DNA from: Oasisia sp. SBJ-2009
Taxonomy: Eukaryota > Annelida > Polychaeta > Sabellida > Siboglinidae
Direction: 5' to 3'
DNA: 64,000 nt
NCBI GenBank assembly: GCA_964017155.1
Contig: OZ024856.1
Location: forward strand, 46,621,110-46,685,109
Shown: positions 13,227 to 24,535 of the stretch, one piece after another
How positions within the stretch are numbered: the stretch's first letter is position 1
Layout: every line of letters begins with the position of its first letter
Made by a program: the position numbers and the translations under genes
Notes under the pieces: model-generated
What the model was told of the DNA's origin: nothing
Seen by the model: only the letters and a program-made list of their open reading frames with translations
The model's database searches: none

Positions 13227-13559
13227 AAATAGGTTATATCGGTGGATATCATGACGATTAATGACATCTATGTGGTATATATGTGCATTATGTAAAACAT
13301 AGAATGCGTATTGTAACTAAGAGTGATGCAATTTGGGCATTTTGTGCGATATTCCGAACGAACCCACTTTTGCCATAGCAGCGCTACCTGGTGAATGACG
13401 TTATAATTACAAAGATAAATACTTAGGGTAAGTGTCAAAAATGGAAAGTACCGGCGAAAATGTATCAAACAAATGTTCCGTGAAATTACCAATTCTGGTC
13501 AAACATACAATTTATATGTTATTTTACATTTAGTGTACTTTTTTGCAAGAAATACCCAT

Positions 13560-15530
13560 ATAATGTAGATCTTCTGTAATTTCGACTTTGATTGAGAATT
13601 AGCTGACAAGTGGCAGTACAGTAGAGTGGAGGTATCATGTCTTGGACATATATTTACTAATCTTTTTATAACTTATACAACTTATTAATTATTTTAACTA
13701 TCTTTTTAATTGTGTTTATCTACATGTATAAATTGGATATTTATCAACTGTAAAATCGGTTGTATTGGTTATACTTATTTTCTGTTATACTACGGTTTTA
13801 CATTATAATATAACCTATAACTTCATTTGATTACCATTTTGCTAGTTTTCTACTTTGCATCTGCATAACGACTGATCTTATATTCTTTAACTTCAGAATA
13901 AAATTACATTGACATCACTGGTATTTGCTAACTATTTGTTTTGCAGCTTGAATCTGTTATTGCATTAAAAAGGGCCCAAGACTTGTGAAGTAACTATTTT
14001 TATAGGAAACATTATACAGAATTCTGCAGAACTGCACAAAATATTCTTATATAATTTATCTTTACCTACCGGGGGAGGTTATATGGAATTAATTTTAGAT
14101 AGAAGAAAAATGTAGTACACACGTGTAATATTTTCTCAATTTTTTCATTGACACTCCATGTTGTAAAGCCACTACTATTCACCAAAATCACAAGTCCAAA
14201 GGATTTCAGGTCCTCTTGGGCCATTTTTACTGTCTTGTATTTTAAATTCAACATGCTGTTTTAAATTAATTATGTGTTTTCATTGAAAGAGTGTACAATG
14301 TTGTTTTTATAGTGTGTATACATGTTATGATAAATGATGGGCGTATACTGCTGATATTTCTAAGGGCACCCCAGGGCCTCCCAAAAATCTGCATGTCCAC
14401 ATTTTGCCTGTGTCTGCCTGGACTGGCTGGGAAATGATACTTGTGTATTAGCTGGCTTGACCCCAACTCTTGAGGCTAGGTGGCCTGCCTGTAACATGTG
14501 TACTGGTGGCTATGCACACTGCCATTGGCAGTGGGCCCAGATTTAATTATCTTTAAAATAGTGTGACTGGCATATTGTCACCTGTATGTGACAGACATAT
14601 AAAACTAATATTCTGAACAACTATATAATAACATATGCACATTATTGATATCAACTGCATTCTGATTACTGAGCTGGCTGAGTGGAGTGGATGTAGATAA
14701 CTCCATTTTGACTAAAAACCACCAATGACCACTGTGTCGATGTTTTCACACAATTTGGCATCATATACAAATAGTAAGAGGAAATGCCAATTGGGTGATT
14801 ATTGTGAAAAGGCTTGGCAGCACTTGACTATATGTTTCACCAACACACATGTCATTCATTCACTATATAATCCAAAAGACTTCCGAGTCTCTTGGCTGAT
14901 TTTTAACTTGAATCAACACAAGTATAAAAAGTCAATACTATGTATCTATGTTTAATCACAGTCATTACCTACACCAATTTACGTTTGGGACTTCACCCTG
15001 CTTTTCCACCTGATGTCAGTAACTAGTACATGTGATGTTGAGGAAAAACAGATATCAACGTGTTACCACAGTGTCGAGGTCAAAGAAGTTGTAGACACAT
15101 TTTTCTGATACTTGTACAATTTGGAAGAGCTTCAGAGCAGAGATTTTATTTTGACGCACACTATTTATGCCTAATAAAATAATGCTATATAAATGCTGAA
15201 TGAATACAAAAATTACAGTGAGAAAATTGACTAAATTTTTGGGGCTAAATACAAAATAAGTGTTTCTTTGGAGTTTGGACATTGGTGTGGTCTAGATATC
15301 ACATAAATAACAATAATTTGTATAGCCATTTTTAGAACAGCTAGATAATTCTACATGTAATTCCCACGTGATGGATCAATGCAACTGTTTTATAATAACA
15401 ATAGAGTTAGATAAGTTTACATTTACACAGACAGCTAGCAGAACAGAGACCTACAACATATTTGTTTTCAGCCAAGCCATCTCCTAACCTCTATGTAACC
15501 TCTAGCATACCCCTGGGGTAGGTGTAGCCC
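13560..15530. other. Interior of foldback-like element, no gene seen
   Basis: AT-rich sequence with only short open frames and no recognisable domain. No transposase was found on either strand. Confidence 0.45.
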
Positions 15531-15531
15531 A

Positions 15532-15563
15532 GTTTGGGAACATCTGCCCAGATGTTCCCAAAC
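15532..15563. repeat. Perfect 15-bp hairpin
   Basis: GTTTGGGAACATCTG, two C, then its exact reverse complement. The arms match over 15 bp without a mismatch, so the DNA or RNA would form a tight hairpin. Function unknown. Confidence 0.85.
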
Positions 15564-16342
15564 ACATGAGATGACTGGGACAGATTGTGGATTTTCTTCC
15601 TTATCCAGAAGGCAGGATAATTATTTACCCATTCTAGTGTCACTGTGGCACTAAATGCTGGCCAATATTCCCAGGGGGTCTCACCATAAAGCCAGCATGT
15701 ATAAACAGACTTGCTTCAGACTGACATTTAATCCTAATTACCTAACAGTGCCAGGTCAAATTTAACAGGCAGCTGGCTAGAGTGCTTTCTCAAATGGAAA
15801 AGCAATGGTTCCCTGTTCTACTTGTTATACGAATTATTCCTGTTATAATTATTATTTATTAGTTGAATATGTGTGTATTTTATGTTTTGCAATTTCAAGT
15901 TTCTGCTACAAAATGTATTAAGAAAAAGGATTTTTTTGTAATGATCAAGGTTTACTGTTTTTTTATTTATAAGAACATAATTTATGTTTCATATTTTCAT
16001 AGGGATATGCCTACATACAGCGAGTCCTTTTTTAAAGAAATAAATACGTTTTCTCTTTGCTTAATTTATTATCCATTTTCATAGGGACCTGGAAGTCTTT
16101 CTAACATCATGGTTCTTTAGGTATTTTATGTTTGTAAGTTTGACATAATAATTTATATGTGGTTAACATAAAACCTGTGGACAACATACTTCTGCCAGGT
16201 GCAGATTAATCTTTGTCTACCAGCAATGCCAGGGGTAAAACAAAAAGAAAGAAACGAAATAGAAGTGAGAGTATGTACAGTGAACGTTAAAGCCTTAAAG
16301 CAGATCTACATTTCTTTGGCCACACCAGACACATGTTGCTCC

Positions 16343-17050
16343 CTAAATCAGCTCAGTCTGGATGAAAAACAGTAAATTGAAGCTTAATGCAGATAAGACT
16401 GAATTTCTCGTTGTTGGTACCCCAATGCAGCATAGAAAACTTGGTGGCTTTTCCCGGACACATATTTTGAGTCTGAGTATCACATCAGCCACCTCATTGC
16501 TAAATGTCGGAGTAACGTTTGATGAAAACTTCAATTTCAAACAACATAAAGTATATTAAAAACATGGCATTGCTGTTTTTACCATATGTGCAATCTTCAC
16601 CAGTATATCTCACTTTCCATTGCCAAAACCATTGCAACAGCTCTAGTAAGCCGCATAATTGACTGCTGCAATTCCCTCCTTTACAACACTGCAAAAAATT
16701 ATATAGCAAAACTTCAACATGTCAAACATTATTTAGCAAGGGTAATCATATGTTCTCCTCGTTTCACTCAGTGCCACTTTGAAATCATGGTATTGGCTCC
16801 TTGTGCACTATCATATTATTTTAAAGATTTGTACAGTAGCCTATCAAACCATCTCATCAACGCAACCAGCATGTTCAATGCTCACTCCAGAGAGAAATTC
16901 CAGACAGCTACAATCAATCAGTAGTAACCCTCTTTACATTCCTTATTATATTAGAATTAGAAGGAAATATAGTTCCGTTCTGCCAGCATTTGAAAACCTA
17001 TCTCTATAAAGCTGCCTATCCTCCTTCAAATTCCTATAGCATCTTGATCC
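16343..17050 (+). pseudogene. L2/CR1-like LINE relic
   Basis: From 16362 the plus strand reads LKLNADKTEFLVVGTP and GVTFDENFNFKQH. Broken frames to about 17000 read IAKTIATALVS, LLYNTA and KLQHVKHYLAR. These are the thumb and C-terminal region of a CR1/L2-group reverse transcriptase. It has many stops, is truncated at both ends and is not functional. Confidence 0.8.
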
Positions 17051-17723
17051 ATCCACTGATGACTGGCACATTGTTACATGATTACGAGATTGCATAATGC
17101 CTTGGTGTCAGTTGTGCCTGCTGAAACAATGTCTGAAGGTACCTCAACAGTTATTTCCAACATTACCTAGATTTAAAGTACAATATCACAATGTCAGGAA
17201 TCTATTTTACTAAGGTCTAAAGCCATTGATGATAGTTCAAAACAGTGGTGAATTTACTCAAAAATAGTAAACATATTTTTGTTTTCTAAATGTCATTGAT
17301 TGCAGTAATAATATTTATATCAGAAACGAAATTGAGATTTGTCTGCATAGTGGTAATTTAGACATTATACATCATTGTTAAACACAATTATAATGTTTTC
17401 GTTTTTTTGTGTGCAAATGAATAATTTCTATGACAGCAGAAATATGTATATTTGGACAAGTCCAGTGGCATTTAGCATGAAATGTGGAATTTATAGGTTT
17501 ATATTTTGGGTTGATTGAAACTTTTCAATATATTGTAGCGTGGAATATAATATGGAATCAAACAATGTGCTTTTATTTCCTTTATTTCCTTTAATATTAT
17601 ATAAGGCATTGCAATTTGCTGTACATAATTTAATCTGCAGTCTGTACTGGTACTGTTCATAAGTGAGATGATTAATATTGTATACACACATGTATGTGTG
17701 TATATAATATTAATACATATGCA

Positions 17724-17725
<2 letters not shown>

Positions 17726-17811
<86 letters not shown>
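17726..17811. repeat. (TA)n microsatellite
   Basis: About 86 bp of TA inside the foldback-like element. Confidence 0.97.
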
Positions 17812-17814
<3 letters not shown>

Positions 17815-18231
17815 AGGAAAAAAATCAGATGTCATAAACATTACCTCAAACTAAAATTAATGTTGATAGTAATATTTATGTTTTTTCAATATGGTCTTCA
17901 AATTATAAACAGCAAGTCAAATGGTTCACAAAAACGATTCCAACATGGCACAATAATTTCATGTATTATTTTATTGAAACGTGGAATATAAAAACAACCA
18001 TTTTGCTACGTGGAACTAAGCAACTAAAAATGTGCCTGTTTTGCAAAAAGTGTGCAGAAATGGTAATGTAACATATCAAGAATAAATATATAGCTTGTGT
18101 TTTTGTTGGAATGATTAACTGAACAGAACATTTCCGATACGTTAGTTTACCGTTACTTAGCACTTTTGGCACTTGCCCTTATTTAATCTTATAGTTGTAA
18201 TGTCATTCACTAGGTAGCGCTACTGTGCCAT

Positions 18232-19672
18232 TAACAAGATTTAACAAGATTTAACAAGATTGCCACCTAGAGAATCAACTCTAGATGGCAGGTGGACAAG
18301 GAAGCCCTTTGGCTTATCGAGAGTCCAACCTATCTATCTAAATGTACCCCGCCCTTCTTAGGTACATGTCAATTTTATTTTTGAACATATTAACACTACT
18401 AGCACTTACACAATCAGCCGATAATCTGTTCCATTCATTTACTGTTCTTTGTGAAAATGAAAATTTTCTAATATCTAATCTACACTGCTTCTTTGCTAAT
18501 GTACATCCATGTCCTCTAGTCCTTCTCTCTTCCTTAACTGAGAAAAAAATATTTCTGTCAATATTTTCATACCCATTCAATATTTTAAAAACTTCTATCT
18601 GATCTCCTCGCAGTCTCCTGGTTTCTAGTGTTGTTAATCCACATTCTTTTAGACGCATTTCATAACTAATATTCCTGAGTTTTTGTATCATTTTGGTTGC
18701 TCTTCTTTGTACTCTTTCTAGTATATCAATATCCTTCTTGCGATATGGCCTCCATGCCTGTATGCAATATTCTAAATGAGGCCTAACTATTGTTTTGTAC
18801 AGTGGTATTATTAGTTCTTTTTCCTTGTACACTATATTTCGCCTAATTAATCCAAGAATTTGGTTTCCCTTCGCTGCTGCAATTGCACACTGTTCCGATA
18901 CCTCCATATCAGCACTAATAGTTAACCCTAAGTCTTTTTCCTTTATGGTAGTATTTAGTACAGTATCACCCATTGTATATTGTGCATCTTCATTCCCATG
19001 TCCTGTGTGGAGGCACTTACACTTCCCATAATTAAACAGCATTTGCCACTTATCAGACCATTCGGTCAACTTATTTAGATCTTCTTGTAATTGCTGTCTA
19101 TCTGTATCACTTTTTATTTTTCTGAACACTTTTGTATCATCCGCAAACTTCAACACCTTGCTTGTTATATCATCATCCAAATCATTGATATATATTAAGA
19201 ACAAAATAGGTCCCAATACTGATCCCTGCGGTACTCCACTCAAAACCGATTTCCAGTTTGAAACCTCCCCATCAACTACTACTCTTTGTCTTCTATCAAT
19301 AAGCCATTTTTCTATCCAGTTAATCATAACATTGCCTATGCCATGGGCCTTCAGTTTAAGTAGTAATCTTTGATGTGGCACTTTGTCAAAAGCTTTTTTA
19401 AAATCTAAGTATATTATATCTACTGGTGATCCCTCATCTACCCACTTTGTGACATCTTCCAAAAAACATAAGATATTTGTTAAGCATGACCTCGCTTTTA
19501 GAAACCCATGTTGAGATGGGTTAATCAAGTTATTTTTAACAAGAAAATCAACCAAGTGATCTTTAATTAGTCTTTCTAATAGTTTACAAATCACCGATGA
19601 TAAACTCACTGGTCTATTGTACTCTGACTTGCTTCTTGATCCTTTTTTAAATAATGGTATGATGATGTATTA
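18232..19672 (-). mobile_element. 5'-truncated CR1-clade LINE
   Basis: The insertion splits the right inverted repeat of the foldback-like element: arm sequence resumes on both sides. It carries a reverse transcriptase frame (18338-19609 plus a few codons beyond) and a 3' untranslated tail ending in three copies of a TTAACAAGAT-type repeat at about 18231-18263. Short 3' tandem repeats are usual in CR1 elements. The endonuclease half is missing. Confidence 0.85.
18338..19609 (-). CDS. CR1-type reverse transcriptase (5'-truncated ORF2)
   Basis: The 423-aa frame is intact and covers the reverse transcriptase of a CR1 LINE from the fingers to the C-terminus. Visible motifs are DFKKAFDKVPH in domain 3, SGVPQGSVLGPILF in domain 4 and the catalytic FADD at about 19137-19148. 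A conserved C-terminal part follows with LYKTIVRPHLEYC, RVQRRATKMI and NEWNRLS. Coding similarity continues in frame upstream of the first Met to about 19660, where the element is cut, so the Met is not a real start. A complete CR1 ORF2 is about twice as long and has an endonuclease. The enzyme would copy its RNA at a nicked target, but this copy cannot move by itself. Confidence 0.9.
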   Translation of the reverse strand: MSLSSVICKLLERLIKDHLVDFLVKNNLINPSQHGFLKARSCLTNILCFLEDVTKWVDEGSPVDIIYLDFKKAFDKVPHQRLLLKLKAHGIGNVMINWIEKWLIDRRQRVVVDGEVSNWKSVLSGVPQGSVLGPILFLIYINDLDDDITSKVLKFADDTKVFRKIKSDTDRQQLQEDLNKLTEWSDKWQMLFNYGKCKCLHTGHGNEDAQYTMGDTVLNTTIKEKDLGLTISADMEVSEQCAIAAAKGNQILGLIRRNIVYKEKELIIPLYKTIVRPHLEYCIQAWRPYRKKDIDILERVQRRATKMIQKLRNISYEMRLKECGLTTLETRRLRGDQIEVFKILNGYENIDRNIFFSVKEERRTRGHGCTLAKKQCRLDIRKFSFSQRTVNEWNRLSADCVSASSVNMFKNKIDMYLRRAGYI

Positions 19673-19814
19673 GAAAATACTCGTTCAGGTGATCGCATAA
19701 AATACCCAAATTGTGTAATTCCTGGGTGATGTACAGGTTCATTTTGTTTAGTAGTGCTCACACAAACCATACATGTACAATCAATGACCAAATTATCTAC
19801 CAACACCATATATT

Positions 19815-19878
19815 ACGTGGTCGTGCGTGGTCGTTCGTTGTCGTGCGTGGTCGTGCGTGGTCGTGCGTGGTCGTGCGC
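19815..19878. repeat. 10-bp minisatellite in right inverted repeat (about 6 copies)
   Basis: CGTGGTCGTG repeats, the reverse complement of the array at 12955-13226. They mark the right inverted repeat of the foldback-like element. Confidence 0.95.
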
Positions 19879-19893
19879 CTTCTAGTCAAACCC

Positions 19894-19901
19894 CCTTCTG
19901 G
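19894..19901. repeat. 8-bp target duplication, right
   Basis: CCTTCTGG, identical to 12931-12938. Confidence 0.85.
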
Positions 19902-20129
19902 CCCACTTTACTAATTCACTTTCCGTGTGAGGCGCCACCGTTTGTAAACATCCTCGATTTACCTGACACCGCGGGATGGAGCCACGGGTGAGCGTTGTAT
20001 CAATAGGGGAAAGCAGTGTTAGTTGGGCCACTGGTTTAGTTGAGTTATATTACCCACTGGTTTAGTTGAGTTGTATTACCCACAAAACTAGGTTGCACTA
20101 ATGGTTTCCAAAGCCACAGATGTATTATT

Positions 20130-20215
20130 TGCACAGAAATGTGCGAATGCTCTACAATGTTCGTGTAAATGTCCTACAATCATACAGCAAGTATGAATGC
20201 CCTATGGTGGTACCT
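20130..20215. repeat. ~29-bp minisatellite, left part (unit A)
   Basis: Imperfect units of the type GTGYGAATGCCCTACAATG. The array is interrupted by the 8.9-kb insertion and goes on at 29144-29290. Unit B carries the undisturbed array at about 41815-42010. Confidence 0.7.
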
Positions 20216-20404
20216 GGGTCATTTCACGGTAACAGGCATATTTCGGCCAAAGTAAAAAAATATTTTCGACCATAATATTTATCGCATTTTCGGCGTTAGC
20301 TACGTAGCTTAATATAGTGTGTGACTAATCCAATGAACAGCAGTGAACTTTTGCATCGCTTCCTGTTTCTTTTTTATTTTATTAGCATGACGTCATGACT
20401 GAAT

Positions 20405-20815
20405 GTCATCTACGTCACGAAAATATTTCCAGATTGATGTCCATTTATTGCCCCTTTTCCAAACATATTTTCTTATAATTTATGGCCCACTTTATTTATG
20501 TACTTTTGCAAAAATTGTATTCAGTGTTTATTCGGCTCTTGTGACACAGCCAAATACCACTGAACCACTCGAAGCGTCTACCGTCTTATACATCTGACAT
20601 GGGCAAAAATTAGGAGTAGTTAGTTATTGTTTTGAGACTTATATATACTTCATGTTGCGGTAGGATTATTCATGAAGGAAAACGAGTCGATTTTCTATAT
20701 GAACCAGTGTGTATTCATTAGATCAGTTAGCTAAGTTTCGAGATATTAAATAAAATATACGCCGTGACGTAGATGACTTGTCGTGACGTAGGTGACACGC
20801 CGTGACGTAGATGAC
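20405..20815. repeat. CGTGACGTAGATGAC subterminal repeats, left cluster
   Basis: One inverted copy at 20405-20419 and three direct copies at 20763, 20782 and 20801, spaced exactly 19 bp. The TGACGTA core looks like a CRE/ATF-type site, but these lie inside a transposon and more likely serve the element. Confidence 0.75.
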
Positions 20816-21289
20816 ATATCTACGTTGATGACTCGGAATAACAAAAAGATACTGCAACTATTCGTAGATTCCTGGATGCAAAACGCATGCTTGTCCAATC
20901 CGCCAAAGTGGACGCTTTTGACTTCGGTAGATTGTCCACATTGTCTTCCTGGAGATTCTCCCCAAAGCCACGCAGAATGTCATAGTTCAGGCTAGTGTTG
21001 AGTGTATTGGTTGTTAAGCATGGTTTCAGCTTCCAAATGTCGTGTAGAAGTTGTTTTTTCTTTAGTCATGCAAGATTCCTACATACGCATCTTCATGCGT
21101 TTTACTGATTTATCTTCTAAATTCGCCTTGACCGACTCATTTTCTTAGGTTATCAACTGGTCACAGCTTATGACGTTGTTGTTCGTTTCCGGTGTACGCA
21201 ATATTCTCGTCTCTTCTCATACAATCCTTATTCGTGGTCATATTGATTTGACAGATGATATTACATATTATCCACCGGAACGTTGGGAG

Positions 21290-22285
21290 ACGTTTTAACC
21301 TGAGTAGTCTCAACGTCCAGATAAAAGATATGTCGACTGTCATTACAAACCTTCAGTATGCTGATGACTGTGACGTTCTTGCCTACACAGCAGAATAACT
21401 TCAAACTAGCTTATCAAAGTATATTCTTGTCTTGCCATCAACATCGGAAAAACCAACATCATCTACCAACCCACTCCTGGCAACAACGAAGGACCTCATG
21501 ACATTAAAACATATGGAACAATCTTAGACATTGTTGAACATTTCCCTTACTTGGGGAGTTATCTATCCCAGAAGGCCACTATCGAAGCAGAAATTCAGCA
21601 TCGTAATATCCTGTACCATCATATCCTTCATGGTCTGCGTAACCGAGTCACCCACAACCTCATGGAAGAAACAAAGGTGATGGTCTATAAAGCCGTTTGT
21701 ACTATCACTCTACAGGAGCGAGGGGTGGGTTACATATCGATGTCATTTGAAGACCATCAAGACATTCCACCAAAGTTGTCTAAGAAAGATTCTTTGTATC
21801 CTATGGGAAGATCGCCGCCTCAATGCCAGTGTCTTCTTGAAGGCCAACGCAGCTATAGTAATGAAGTAATGATAATGCAGAACCAACTCAGCTTGGGACT
21901 AGCCACTGTGTTAGTATGTTGGATAACCGCCTTCCCCGATAAGTATTATTTTCACAGTTAACACATGGTATGAGAACACACGGGAACAGCCAGAGAAAAC
22001 GATTCTAATGGATTGCTAAAGATTACATGAAGAAAAGCCAAATTACTTGGGAAGAAAAACCATTAACTTTGCCGCCGTAGCACATGAGAGGCAACTGCCA
22101 ACTTTGAAACATATCATCTTCTTCACGAGGCGGAGAAACAGCAGAAGAGAAATGACAAGGGAAATGTCCAAATATTATCACGTCTCCCTTCCACCTGGCA
22201 CCTCCTGCCCACACTGCAACAAGATCTGCAGATCAATAATCGGGCTCTGGAGTCACCTCAGGATACACACGACAGACGTCTGAAA
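21290..22285 (+). pseudogene. LINE relic with YADD box and C-terminal zinc knuckle
   Basis: The plus strand reads NLQYADDCDVLAYTAE around 21345-21392 and then AINIGKTNIIYQP. It continues as YLGSYLSQKATIEAEIQHR and TKVMVYKAVC (21541-21710). The end reads CPHCNKICRSIIGLWSHLR at about 22206, a C2H2-type knuckle common at the end of some invertebrate LINE proteins. Stops and shifts break it. The call rests on the order of the motifs, and the clade is uncertain. Confidence 0.8.
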
Positions 22286-22289
22286 GACG

Positions 22290-24162
22290 CAATTCTCGTT
22301 TCGATGGACCGCTGATGATGATTACATTTTTTCAGTAAAGTGTCTCTTCCATCATCTCCACGCTATTGTGTCACTCTACATATACGTGTTGCGGTCGTCT
22401 TCAGTGTTGCCTGTAGCCCATGCCAAAGTCATTGTGCTCATCGGGGGCCTAATGCAATTTTGCATATAATATCATCATGGTGTCCGAGAACAAACGTTTC
22501 TTTTTCCTCAACTTATTTCATTTATGTGACGGTATCTTTCTTGCTATGTGTGATGTAACTGTAGTTGCGACGCTAGTAGAATCTACGGTTAACCTATGCA
22601 CTGTTCACCTGTCACGCTTTAAAATGGCGTTTACTTCGTGCCCTTTTCCCGATTAGCAGGCGAATTCGAGTCGTCTATAATCCAGCAGTCGATGCTTCTG
22701 CAATGTCTTTCCTGTAGTCAGTCTCTTGATGAACTGATTAGTATAGTAGCAGTTAATATGATATGTCGACCCCAGCTCCATTGTAAGGGCATTATGAAAC
22801 GGAAGCATATGAAGACATTTTCGTGTTTTGCGATGTTGCATTCATGAATCTGTTGTTCTTTGTCTGATAAATGCCGTTGCCATATAACTGCCATGTCAAC
22901 CCCTTATAGCGCTTCTTGTAGCGTTGAGATGGTCTCCTTCAGACGGCTAGACTTTCTGTCAGTTTGACAATCCGTTTGTACGCCTTTGCTCGAGCTTGCA
23001 GAGCATTCTTTCGACCACGTTCATGGGTTTGTGGGGTTGGGGCTGTTCAATGAAGCTGCTTGGTGATCGAAGGAATTTCGATCGCTTGATGACTACGCGA
23101 AGACATTTAGTTGCTTCTCCAACTGTACCTAATTTGATGTTGCACGCATGTTTGCTTGTTATCTGCAACTTATGTGTACATATACCTACTGGTTTCTTCG
23201 GCATTTTCTTTCTTTCTAAAGAAATTCTTAATGGCCAGCCTAGTTCGCTTGTTTAGATTCTTTCTGTACCGTTCATCACTGTAGTTATGTCAATAATTTG
23301 TTATATCTTAAAGTAAATGTTACAGTTGTATTTATTACTATTAATATTAGTTTTAATACATAATGAATAGCTTTATATTTTATTGTACAGCGCTTTGAGC
23401 ATATTTGGATATTGCGCTTTATAAATAATAAATATTAGTATTAAATATTATTAATATCTTAAAATGGAAAATATCATCAGATATTAACTTAATTTCTCAA
23501 AGATGATAATTATCCAATTTCAGCTAATTATGTCACCGTTTTATCTTAATTACAACTACGTTTGTCATCTACGTCACGCTCCATGTCATCTCCGTCACGA
23601 CAAATATGTGACATAGATGACTGTGACGTAGATGACGTGCCTTGCGAGTCGTGACCAATATCTTGTCTGTCGTGAGCTTAACTGGCGTATGCAATTTCTG
23701 ATTGACTTGATTGACACCACTTAACACGTGATTATCAATAATTCTGTTTGTCTGACCTGTATAGCACGCGGTGCAGACCGTTCGTAGATGACATGGAATA
23801 AACCTACTCATTTGACACCTGCCCTGAAATGTCGAATATCTCGCGTAAATGGCAGCAAAAACGGTTTTGGTGTTGTTTCCAATATGCAGATATGGCGGTA
23901 ACGTAATTGTGATTCCACGTGGATGTGGTAGTTCTTCCGACTCTGGACAGGCGTGGCATTAAAGTTGTCGTGACGTAGATGACATGGAACCAGGGGACAT
24001 ATATTTGTATGTTGGAAAACATCGACTAAAATCTAATAAATAATACTGTTTTTTGGACAAATATGAAGAGAGATATCGCAATGAGAACCTTACGGAATAT
24101 ATTTATAATTTACTGTGTAATTATTACACCTTTATAATAACGTGCAAATTGAGAACCAGGTG
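22290..24162. other. Rest of TIR element, no gene recognised
   Basis: A minus-strand frame at 22959-23204 (81 codons, basic) has no domain I know. At 23390-23450 an AGCGCTTTGAGC...GCGCTTTATAAATAATAA stretch resembles the 3' end of an L2-like LINE or SINE. Four CGTGACGTAGATGAC-type repeats lie at 23564-23636 and one at 23969. Confidence 0.4.
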
Positions 24163-24167
24163 GTGGG

Positions 24168-24392
24168 TGTGATGGTATGCCAATGCAAATGCATAGAACG
24201 ACATATGCAGTCCATGAGATCAGTCTTGGGAGATGACGAGACTCGAGGGCGATCAGTGTTATCCCTCTCTCTGCATGTACTCGTAATAAAGTGATTTGTT
24301 CAGTACCTCTGGTGTCGAATCAGATATGTATGAATGCGAGATGAGTCGGACAATCCGACTACACAGATGTCAGGCCAAGACGACACGTTTCA
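24168..24392 (+). repeat. 5' LTR
   Basis: Begins TGTGATGG and ends GTTTCA. It contains AATAAAG at about 24285 as a likely poly(A) signal. It has about 1.8% difference from the 3' LTR by my count (4 of 225). Confidence 0.95.
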
Positions 24393-24535
24393 TGGTGGCA
24401 GCTACGGTTGAATCCGGCGCTTTCGACATTCGTAAATAGGTCAACACGCACGCGGCACCGTCGAGTCGACGCTGGCCAGCTCCGATTTGTTGTTCTCACT
24501 GTGTAAGTGATAGCCATTGCCATTAATAGGCAGCC

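Larger units (their letters stand above)
12939..19893. mobile_element. Foldback-like DNA element with minisatellite inverted repeats
   Basis: A 6955-bp insertion, absent at the same place in unit B and in the 57.2-kb copy, and flanked by the perfect 8-bp duplication CCTTCTGG. The ends are inverted: TGGTATGACTAGAAGGCG on the left against GGGTTTGACTAGAAGGCG read inward from the right. Both run into a 10-bp tandem repeat (CGACCACGCA), about 27 copies left and about 6 right. The inverted similarity continues inward to about 13560 on the left and through 19673-19814 and 18040-18231 on the right, where a CR1 LINE splits the arm. Long inverted repeats made of short tandem repeats are typical of foldback elements (Drosophila FB, Galileo). 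No transposase is recognisable inside. Confidence 0.8.

Noticed and set aside
12835..13267. Open frames with VVVRGRAWSC repeats on both strands
   Set aside because: They come from the 10-bp DNA repeat, which is open in all frames. No start context or domain.
20763..20815. Host CRE-type enhancer
   Set aside because: All TGACGTA motifs of this cluster lie within the TIR element, so they most likely belong to it.
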